Below are positions 47,538-59,500 of a stretch of 64,000 nt of DNA, in pieces. The position numbers and the translations under genes were made by a program. The first letter of the stretch is position 1. Each line of letters opens with the position of its first letter. Source of the DNA: Eutrigla gurnardus. Lineage: Eukaryota; Chordata; Actinopteri; Perciformes; Triglidae. A model generated the notes under the pieces. It did no database searches, was not told where the DNA came from, and saw only the letters and a program-made list of their open reading frames with translations. The stretch is taken from NCBI GenBank assembly GCA_963514095.1, contig OY741275.1, positions 5,216,389 through 5,280,388 of the forward strand, given 5' to 3'.

Positions 47538-50500
47538 ACCCTCCTAGATTACGTTCCATCGGCATCACCCATACTCCACTAAACTGGTTCAGATCCTACC
47601 TCTCAGGCCGCACTCAGTTCATTCAACTCAAATCCTTCTCCAGCCTTCTCCCGTCACTTCAGGTGTGCCCCAGGGCTCTGTCCTGGGGCCCCTCCTTTTC
47701 ATCATTAACCTTCTTTCCCTCGGCAACATCTTCCGTAAGTACAACATCAGTTTTCACTGTTATGCGGATGACATCCAGTTCTACCTCTACAGTACTCTCT
47801 TTTCATTCTCATATCAATAACATTACCCGGTCTGCCTATTTTCACCTACGCAACATCAACCGCCTCCGCCCCTCCCTCACCCCCCATACCACTTCTTTTC
47901 TTGTTCACAGCCTCGTCACTTCTCGCCTCGATTACTGCAATTCTCTCCTCTCCGGTGTCACTCGCAAATCCCTCCATAAACTCCAAACTCAGCTGCCCGC
48001 ATCATCACAAGGACCTCATCCATCTACCACATCACCCCCGTCCTACAACAGCTCCACTGGCTCCCAGTAAAGTTCCGCATTGAATTCAAAATCCTCCTCT
48101 TAACATTTAAGTCCATTCACAGTCTCACCCCTCCCTACCTGTCTGACCTTCTCCACGTTGCCATGCCCTCCCGCACTCTCAGATCCTCCTCCTCCATCCA
48201 CCTGACTGTCCCACCTGCCCGTCTCACCACCATGGGGAGCAGAGCATTCAGCCGCTCTGCTCCCCGTCTCTGGAACTGCCTACCACCGGAACTCAGGAAC
48301 ACTTCCTCACTCCCTCACTTCAAATCCAAACTGAAAACCCATCTGTTCAAAACTGCCTTTTCCCTTTGATTTCATTTGCACTGTGCTGCTGTTATTATTT
48401 AACCTGATTTGATCATTTTGTTTACTCCCCATTTTTATTATTGTTTGTGTTGCGCTGTTTTTAACAAATGCACGGTGTCCTTGGGTGTCTAGAAAGGCGG
48501 CTATAAATAAAATGTATTATTATTATTATTATAAATTCTTTTGATGCTGCCAATATGCTAATACTTCTTGTCATTCACAATGAAACTTGTTTACCGTATT
48601 AACTGTCATTTAAAGAGAACTGATGTTTACATAATAAACAATTTTAGAAGTGAGAAATGAGCTGTAGTCATTTATAGAAACATAGTTGGTCTATTAATTA
48701 GGCAACACATAAAGTATTGAAAAAGCGTTGTTGTCATATCAACAATTTTTAAATGCTCTTCATACCGCCACCCACTCGCCACCACACAGAGATGTCTGGC
48801 TTCTCTGCCCACAGCTACACCCCTCAAATCTGCATCACCCATCTGCCAACGACTGGCTCAACCCTTCAACCAACCCCGCCCGGTGCCAGAGAGGGATGAA
48901 ATCCTCAGCCTCCCCCAGCCAACCCCTCATCTCTTTGCAGAGAGGATCACTCCGCTGTATCAACTCCAATCTGATCCTCTAAGCAGGAACACCATAAGTA
49001 GCTTATTTCCTATTCCAACTCTGACGGTCCCTGAGTCCACCTGATAAAGAGATTGATCACTGATTGGCGAGATAAGTCAGGTGAATGACACAGTTTGATT
49101 TAAAGTAATACTGAACACAGTTTGGGCTCTGAAAACCATGGTTACAGTCTGACATTCGGATGATTGGCCTCCCGACTACCAGGAACACAAACGCTGTAGT
49201 TCCACATTCATTATCCTGCTGCTGCAAATACTCACTGGCAGGCATGTCAACAAAACTACGTTGCCACATCACTGAACTACACACTTCTTTTTTCCAGACC
49301 CAACTACTAAGTTCACACGAGATGCTAACATCTCCTGGGTGAAAGTCCTGTGTTTTCTGACGTGTCATACAGCCAGACCTCCTCCATGGACTTTCACGGA
49401 CTCGTTTAAAACCAATTTTCAAATCATCGAGAGCAGTAATTGGTATAGTTGTGCTCGACCAGGACAACATATTTTAGGAGAAAGGGCTGCAAAAACTCCA
49501 GTGTGTCCAGCTGCTTGAATAAATAACTGCACCTTTACAAAGATGCAACTACTGTTACCGTTTTCTTCAAAGATTTACACCCTCCCACTTACAAGCAGGG
49601 ATGTAGGAAAGTATCAACATACTTTGCTATTTTTGGTATTTTCATAGGATTTGTTTGCAATAAGAAAATCCAGAATAATACTGATGTAGACACTTGCAAA
49701 TTAAAGGTTTCCACGGCTCCATTAATGTAATTCAGAGCTGTGTCACAGCACTCAATGAGTAAAGAGGGTCATGTCATCTCATGAGGTAACGGCAGAATTA
49801 AAAGTCTATCTTTTACACTGCTCTAACAGGATTTATTGGCCATAAAGATAGCATCATTTAAGTCATGTAGAATCGGATTACATTTTCTGCTCTCCTAGAG
49901 CCGGCGGGGAACGATGATTCATCTTCGGGACGATATTATAAATTGAACCTGTCTATGGTTTTAGTGAGGGACATGCAGTAAATAAGCAAACAAATATGAT
50001 GACCAGCATGCAATCAAAGATCATTTTGCAGGAAAACCTAATTAGGCAGTGGCTGATGCTCGCTCGTGTTGGCTCTGTCTCATCTCATTAACCGGAGTAT
50101 GTGATATGCAGGAGAATAACCTGGTTGTGTTTTCTGCTGACTCATCCTCCCTCCTCTTTTCCTCGGACGTGTAACAAGAAGATAACCGAGATGAAGTGGA
50201 ATCCTTGTTAGAAATTATTTACAACCACCTCAAACCACAAAAAACTGTCATCCAATCAGCTCCTGTCTGAGCCACACGATTAAACTGCTTGTTTGTAAAA
50301 TGCAGCCTGGCGGCTGTCGCATCTCGCAGCTTCCTGACATTCAGCTATCCACCGGCAATCAAATGTATGGAAGAAGCTGTTTTTTCAAAATACAACATTG
50401 TAAGAAAAAAAAATGACCAGCACCTATTCAACCTGACAACAGCCAGTTCTGCTCTGTACCATTCAAGGATACTTCAGTTAAACCTATAATGGAAAATTGC

Positions 50501-53500
50501 GTAGATTTACAGTACATTAATACATTACAATCATTATTATTCTATCAAACTTGCCTTAGAGTCTGAAAATAAGTCTGCAAAATATTGCTGGTCGTTCTGG
50601 TAAAGTCAACGACACACAGCGTTATCTCCTCAACATAAATCTTTTAATTAAACATATTTTTTAATATACAAGTGTTAAGAAGGTTTCTCCAAATCTGAAA
50701 GTGTTTCGTGGGTGATGGCCGCTGCCTCTGGCAACTCTCGCACTCAAAGAGGATCTTGCTCCCACAAATGCGGAATTAAAATACGGATAAAACACCTGTG
50801 AATTAAGACTAAGATTGGCTCATATTTTAATGGACTTTTCGTGAGTTTAATCCCTTAAGAAAATTCACTTTGCAGGGGTAAAGTTCATTTAAAAACACCT
50901 GCAGCACAAGAAGCATTTAAAGTGCAGAATTTTTCTGCCCCCTGTGGCAAACCAAGCTCAGCGTTGGCACGTTGCTGTGCTAGCTGGAGGGAGAGGGACG
51001 GCTAATGGCACATAATAAGTCACGTCCTGACATTAAAACATCTTAAACACTGCTAGTGGGAGAGACAAGGGGGGGACGACTGCTCTCCGCTCAATTCATT
51101 ACCTTCATACCTAGATACTACAAGGTTTCCTGGGATCGTATCCAATGATGGAGAAGTCTGAGGAAGAGCCTGCTGCTTAAAATGTACAAGCAATAACCAG
51201 AGCTCCATCCTATGAGACACTGGATGTGTGTGTCTTCTTTATGGTTTCTTATGATTGCATATTGCAGCAAGTTGGTGATGAAGAAGGAAGAAACAGATAA
51301 AGGGCCTGTATCCACTAGGCGTGGGACGATATGAATAATTCATTTCACAATTCTCCTGGCCAGAATTATTGGGATCCATGATATTATCACCAAAAATGCT
51401 TAAAATTACACAAAACATAATGGAATCATGTAACATTTAGTTAAGAAATAAATAGTTGTATTACATCACAGACATTTCTTTTATTTGTCTGAAATTTATT
51501 GGTCAAATAATCTTAAATAAGATAAGATAATTAAGATCATAAATCATAAGGTCTCCCTGCATAAATACAGGATAAATACATTAAAACATATATTTTGTAA
51601 ACTATATTTTTAAAACCAGGTTCTGTTTTAACTTCTCTAGCATGATACTGAAGTAGGCAGCTTCTTCAATTTATTTGTGACGATATTTACGATTAACCCG
51701 TTAATATAAATTCACCATGATCAGCCTTTTGTGATTTTTTTTATAGCAATCTACAATCAAATTCTATATCATCACATGCCTAGTGTTCATAGAGCATTGT
51801 TTTCTGTCAGAAAAGCACCAGAAATGTTTCTACGATGGAAATTTTGAAATGTAACATATCACCGCTCTGACCATCGTTGTATGACAGACTAGCATCGTTC
51901 CTTTGGTTCAATCATTCGTTTGGGCTGCCATCTATTTGGTTGTTAAAGTGGAGTCCCCCCTCAGTTACTCTTCATCATTTTTTCTCTATTTTTGCCCATC
52001 TGATGGAGGGCCCTGGGACAGAGGATTTTGTATATTGTCTATTGACAGACGATGTCACCAGCGTTTTTCTGAATGTTCAGAGGTTTTGAAATTGGAGCAC
52101 TCAAGAGTGTCTGCACAACAATGTGGAGACGCTAAGTGCAGCTTTTTTCTCTCGGCATTGGGAATAATAAAAAAGACCTCACAATATATAGACGATGTTG
52201 TATTTCGTGTTCATGGAGTATGGAGAGAAACAAGGTCCCATACTCTCTGTACATGCTTGTCCTCAGACAAATCATTCAAAAATCAGGCATTTCCTTCCAC
52301 TTTTATGCCAACAAAGACACACATCGTTAACTCCCCTGAAACCAAATGATCGGTCCAATCTAATCAGTCTCCTGAACTGCCTTGAGGACATTGAGTGTTG
52401 GACAGGATGTATCATCCGACAGCTGAATGAAAGCAAGTCTGAAGCTTCACTCCATCAAAGTGATTACCAGCTGTATTGTCCTTACTTGTTAAACCTCATG
52501 TCAAAAACCTTGTAGTTGTCAAGCAGGTCAACGCAGCAGTAAAATACTTGGAACTGATGCCAAACCCGATCTCATTCAAGGATCCTGAGAAAGTCATCTA
52601 CAACTATACATTCTCCTGTGTGGCCTGGTCATGCCTGCAACTGGTCCAGAACGCTGCAGCCACTGGCTGCCAGTACGGGTCAGAACGGATTTTGTGATTC
52701 TCCCGTTTGTCTATAAAGCCCTAAATGGGTTGTCCTTCCTCCTTTATCCTCCTCAGCTCCACACCAAACACGAAGTGAATTTTCACCAAGTTTGAACAGA
52801 TCATTTGTGTTTATTTGCAGCACTCATGCAAGATATGCCAGAGATGAACCCAAGATTAACTATAAATCTGTGATTTAATAGAGATAAACAGTTAAAAAGG
52901 ATGCTGAAATAACTCATAATGATGGTGATCAGTAAAAAGTCTGAAGTCATGCTTTGTTCATTCTGTCTGTAAGATGACAAGCTAACTACTTTTAAAACGC
53001 TTGTTTCTGAATGGAGTCTGGTTGATGGGTGCTAGGTTATGCTAACATTGTAGCTGCTCCATCAACACTCCAAATAAGGTCATCTAGACATAAATACAGC
53101 AGAGACCTTGTTGTTTGGACCACAGACAGTCTGGTTTCTCCACATAGGAGAATCTGACAGATTGACACATTGTTACGTGAATTTCTCGCTCAAAATTAAA
53201 CATTTAAAATAGTGCAAATTCCGTGCATTCTCCTCAAGTGAATTTGCGTCTGTTTATGTCTTTGCATTGACTTTGTTTACAATCACGCCACATACAAAAT
53301 GCACTATTATTTTGGTGTGAACACAGCATTACATCACAAGGAAGAATACTGCTGAACTGGTTTTCCTCCCTCATTATTGAATCATAAAGGTGCAAATGGG
53401 CTCTAAATATTGAGGTAGTCCTCTGATTGAAGCGGTTTAAACTGTGTTAGTATGTTCAGCTGATATTCCAATAGCACTTAAACTCCACTAACCGTCTGTT

Positions 53501-56500
53501 TCTATTGTGAAGTTTGATTAAGAGCTTTACTAAAGTTAATTCCAGCATCCATCTATTCTTATTCTATTATTATTCTGTCGAGCAAATAACAAGTGGCCAA
53601 TTGTTAAAGCTGAATTTCATTTAACTATCACAGCGTTGCACCAAAGAGAGACTAATCAATCCCTCTAGTGACTCTATGAAATCAGCAGCAATAACTCAGC
53701 AGCTCTGTTTGCATACACTTTCATCTGGTGCTTCAAACAGCCTCATTGATTAACAGTGCGAGTTATGGGCTCATTTTCCTGATTTGAGCTTTAAGGAAAC
53801 AGTGGGTCGGTCTGGAGGTGCTGATTGGGCCTCAGTCTGAGATATTAATATATGTTGGAGCAGGATTGAATCCCTGGCTTTTTCAGACTCCACACTTTGA
53901 CTTTGTGGTGGGAGACTCTATCCATCAACCGACGTGGTGAAGTGGCTGTGGCATTAGCATCTAATCCTCATCATCACATATTTAAAGACAGGATATGAGA
54001 TGAGGGGAAAACGAGAGTGAGACTCCCGCCTTTACCTGTTGTGTATATGAGATTTATGAGTTATTATAAATAATACAGCTTTACACTGAAGTACTCTATA
54101 TGCAGACTGAGTGACCAGAGGACAAATTCATTGGCACTAGTTTCTTATCTTGTGAGGCAGCGAGTCACAGTCATGGCTATCAGAAACAACATGGGTTGAG
54201 TCATTTCCATTCTTTTTGTTTTACATTTTTTATTTGTTGTGTTTTATTTGTTTAATTTAGTTGCTATCGTGAAAATGTCTTTGAGCGTCTGGAAAAGCGC
54301 TACATAAAACCCATTATTATCCATCCATCCATCCATCCATCCATCCATCCATCCATCCATCCATCCATCGTCTACCGCTTATCCTGTATTCAGGGTCACG
54401 GGGGGCTGGAGCCGATCCCAGCAATCATTGGGCGAAGGCCCCATTATTATTATTATTATTTGTTCACAACTGATCATAAGCAGATTCAGTCCTGCAACAG
54501 ATGGTTTTAGCAACATGGATTCATGTGTTATTTTCCACTTTTTTTCTATTTCAACTCACTAACAATATTAAACTGGTGCAATATGTAAGATTTACCCATT
54601 CACACACTTGATACACTGATGGCAGAGGAGCCAGCAGCTCATCTAATCTCATTCACACACATTCAGACCGATGGCAGAGCCTTCTCGCCGCCACCTGCCC
54701 TCCTCATGGGGGAACAGTCTCCTGGTGGCGGCGAGGACCAGACAAGAATAAAAGTTATTTTGTTTACGCAACTTTAGATTTAATCCAATAAGCAAAGCAT
54801 CAAAGCGCACACAGAGTGTTCATCCCCGGTTAGTGTCACAGTAAACACACAGATGGCTTGTGTAAACTATGACGTTTTTTTCTGACCGTCTCTCAGAGTT
54901 TCAGCAGTGTGGTTCAATAGTACAGATTATTTTTCTGCTGTTAGTTAGCTGACGGGATCTTTTTAATAACTACTGTAAATGTAGATTGTATGGAACCAGA
55001 AGTAGAAGAGAAATGTTTGGATCAGATGGTCAGGTATTAGACACTGTACCTTAAGTTGAAAACATACATATTAGTCAGTCAATCTACTTCTTCTCAATCT
55101 CAGTCGGTGGTTCCCATCTGTTTTCTCCTGCGGCCCTTTTAAATGGAAGGGCGATTCTTCCTTCTTACAGCGTTTCATTTGAATCGTGTTTAGGGAAGCT
55201 AAGGTGCAAAACTTTTCAGTATTTTACACAAAAAGAAAGACTCACTTTGAAAGTCTTGCAACCCTTATACGTGTCCTGATCCTCAGCTGGGGAAGGACTG
55301 ATTTAAACTTCTTTCTGACATATATATAATGTATATATAAATACATGTTATGTGTAGTTCCTTCAACAAATAATTGACTTCACCTGTGAAGTCAATGTTT
55401 GATAATAAGATGATTAAACAAGTGACCTAAACACTTTTTCACAGGTTTTCGCTACTTTCCTGTTTCCTGTGTCCTGGAAGCATTCACACGGATGAACACC
55501 ACAATCAAAGCAGCTAGGTACACAGAGCAGGAGCTTACCTGGCCAACACCACTCCAAACACACATCCACCAATGGTCGACCAGAAGCCAATCCAGCCTGC
55601 GTCCACCTGCGAGTAAAAACGACAAGAAGAGAAGGTTATTCTACATGCAGTCAGCACCCAGGCCACGGCGTCTCCCGAGTGCCAACGAAGGTGTTTGGTT
55701 CCCATCCATCTCCCCGAGGAGATGGATGGGAACTCACATTCAACCAGATCCAACCAGATGGAGGATGAGTCAGCCAGGGAGCCGAATCTTAAACAGCGCC
55801 TGATGCTTTTTGCTTAATCATACATCGATCAGTCATGAAAGCGTATAATGAAGAAAAGTGGACTAGCACAGTTATTGAATGTAGAATGTCTTCTGGCTTG
55901 ATAAGAGATGACTGAAGTAAATCAAAATATTTGATCCACAAAGAAGAGAGATCACATCACTTTGTTCACCAATTTAGGAAGCTAAACACTCACTTCCTGC
56001 CAAGCCATTTCAGTAGTGAAATGCAAATGCCAAATCATTTGATTAATTAATTAATTAACCACAATATTCTTAGTGACTTGGAACCCGAAAAAAAGACAGA
56101 TTTCGAAGCTTAATTATGTGTGCTATACTGTGATAATGTCAATAAGCTGGAGACGACTCTTGACATGTTAACGTGGTTTATTAATTCTCTCTCTCTCTCT
56201 GTCGTTATAAGCCATTCTAAGCCAAAAATCAAAGACTTATCCTCAGCTTTGGTTCTCCATGGTGTTCCTACACCAACTCACTCATGTAATCCCAGAAAAT
56301 CCACAAAACCGCATTTAATAGCGAGGAAGTGCTCCTGAAGGCAGAGCATGTATCCAGATAGAGTTAGAGCCCTCCAGAATGTCGCAAGTAGTTTTGTATG
56401 GGAATTTAGAAAACAGCAAACTAAAAGAAGCAGGATCAGTGAATTCTAAATAGCAACTCTCCATTAACGGAACAATTGAGCACAGTGAGGTTTCCTGAGT

Positions 56501-59500
56501 CATACTCATTATGGTGATGCTGAGCTCCATACAAAATCTTTCTGACTGCAGGTCGTGTCCTCCTTTAATATTCTTTTAACTTCATTTGTTGACTCCATCC
56601 TTCTAGTTAGCTCTGCTCGTTAATCCTGGACCTGGACTTTATGTTCCGACTGCTGCAAAGTTCAAACCGTCCTCTTGTGGATCCATTCAGTCCTCTAGCA
56701 GAGCTGCTAACACACCGCCTCATTAGAACGACTCTCATTCAAACACGTCATACTAAAAGAACCAGTGGTAATAAAACAGGTTAACGTACTGTTTCTAACG
56801 GCAGGATATCACAATGCTTTTCTATAATTGGTATTCTGTGCAACACTTATCAGAACTGAGGCAAGAATCAGACACCTTAGCCTTTGTCAGTCTATTTCTA
56901 CTTTCCCAATCTTTTTGTGCTTGAATGCCTCGTCCTGGTCTGACCCCGACTCCCGCTTCCTACTTATCACACAAACACAGTGGACAGTATGCTGTCAAAA
57001 TATTATTACTGCAGGAAGAAATCATTTTAGAATGATGCTCACTCTGAGATGTGCTTCTGTGAAAGAAACCATCCAATTGTGTGGTTTTTATTACTATTTT
57101 TCAGGCCAAGCAGCAGCTGCTGTGTCTTCAGGTCAAGTAAACAGCCTGAACAGGAAACAATCACTGGATGGAAGTGAACTCCAGACGGTGATATCCACAT
57201 GGAAGAGCACACAGCCTTGGACTTAAAGTTCTGTTGTTGTACAGTCATCAAGTATGACATTAGTAAAGTTATAAACACGTTCCAATTAAATTCTTTTTTA
57301 TCAATAATTAATAAAGTTCACAATGAAATAGGCCTTCTGGGACAACCTGCACATAGATTTAGTTGAATGCTCTGGAGCGTACACTAGCACATTTGTACAG
57401 GCTAGCGGTATATTGATTTCATTTTTATTATTTTTATGTTCAACCACTGGAGAACTGTCCAGCGTCAGGAGGATGACTTTGATAACTACGAGGCTTGTCT
57501 TTGTTTTTCAGGTGGAGGGGTGTTGGTTGCCGTGGCGAGGATGATGCTCCTCTTTCTCCGGTCCATGAGTTTTGGTTGCTGATAGCTCTGGAGTTTCACA
57601 CTTGTGGCCACAGAAAAAGAAAGATATCTGCCAGCTGTGATTGGCTGTTCCTTGTCACATGACATGCGGTGCACGCTGCAGCATTCCATTAGTTGAACTA
57701 TTTTTTATCTCAGGGCACAGCTGTCATGCCCTGAAGAAAAGAAAGGCGTTTAGGAACGCCTGCTCACTGCGACGGTGTCGCTCTCGCTTTCCAGCGAGCC
57801 TTCCTCCCGTCTACATTGACAACAATGGATTTGAGGGCACAAAATAAGCAGCAATTAAACGTCCCCTTAGAAAGTATGCAGTGACATTTGTCTCATCCGA
57901 TAACCACTGCTCTTGCTGTCAAACAGCAGCCATGCTAACCTCTCGATCAGACTGCATGGCTGGTCGAGAAAACAGATGAAGGCTACAATTTTGGAGAACA
58001 ACCCTAAGGAAACAACTGAAAAACTCACCCCGAGATAAATCAACAGAAAGTAAAGACGAAGGGAGATTTGGATACGAGTACGAGAGCACGCAGCATCAGA
58101 CCTGCTGCCATGAGAGGGAGAGAAAGGAAGAAAGTTTCTTCTAAAATCAGGCAGGAAGGCAAACCATGATGGCTGGAAGTTTTACGTCTGTGGGCAGCAT
58201 TACATCACACCCCGCTGAGGTGTGTGAGCACAAAAGAAGGGGGAGAGACAGGGTGTAAGCAGTGCAATTAGGCAAAATATTAGCATAGTTGCATGCTGCC
58301 CATTTGAAGCAGGAGGGGGTCTGCATAGATGACGCTAACTGGAGGTTTCATAACTGACATAGGCTTCACACACACCAGAGGACTAAAGCAGTTGTCAGCA
58401 AAACAAAGGAGCACCACGGTTACAGGTATTTTGTGAGTTCACCTATAACCACTCATTTGCACCAAAATGAACAAATTATTGGAAAACATGAGGACACATG
58501 TATGAAATTGCCATTTTGCTGTGGAAGCATAATACTTTGGCCCAAGGGTCTTACCAACTTTCAATTACCAGAGAAACAGATTTTTCATGGATGATTGAAA
58601 GATAATAAAGGGAAACCAAAATGTTTGTTCAAGTGAAAATGCATGGCAGAGACTGAAAAAGAAAAAAGGTCTTGTGTTTGGATGAAATGCTAACTTCCTC
58701 CCTGAACAACATCGTTCTGTGCCGTTTTTGGGTCTGACTGAATTCACAGCAGACAGATGAGTAAAAGCTGTGGGTTCATTGCGAAGATTAGAAAGAAAAA
58801 GTAGACACATTATTTACTTTTCCTCCATTCAACTTGACTTAAAGGGAATAAAACACCTCCTCCTCTGAAGAACAATGAAATCCTCTGCTGCATTGATACT
58901 CCTCCACTTCACCGTGTTTGGATGCGCATCTATCCTGTTCCTTTTGTTTCAAGCTCAACGTTTTGCACCGTGGGGATATCCTGCAACCAAGCTCGCCTCG
59001 TTGCAACATGCTTTTTATCTTCCTAACTAGCGTCAATGAAAGAAATGTGGAAGAGAAAATAAGAAAAATCTTTGAGAACAAATGAAATCTAAGAACAGTT
59101 ATATGCGCTGTGCTACGTCTTCACCAAGGTGTAAAGATAAAGGTGTAATGAGAAGCACCTCTTTCTATCTTCTATCCCATCCATCTCGAACTCTAGCTCA
59201 ACTCGTCTTCCTCTTCGGTCCGTCTCATGCCGTGTTTACACCAAATGTGAAGTGAATTACAAGCTGTTTACTGGGATAATGCATCTAGTCCGAAGTAGGG
59301 TCACTTTCTCATAGACTTCCATGCCATCAGACTCATTTTTGAAACCAGAGATGTCACCTGTTGCTGGTCAGTAAAGAGAATGTAAGTTTAAGGCACTTCA
59401 GTTTTGGCTTCACTTTTCAGAACCAGAGCTTGCCTCCTAGACCAAGTCAGTGTCTACGTGGAGAAACCAGAGACTGTCTGTGGTCCAAACAACAAGGTCT

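Larger units (their letters stand above)
46073..55538 (-). other. slc49a4: slc49a4 intron, 9.5 kb
   Basis: Holds an AT microsatellite, two L2-like LINE fragments, a MITE, a copy of dispersed element C, and an L2 tail with a SINE nested inside it. No exon is seen. Confidence 0.7.
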
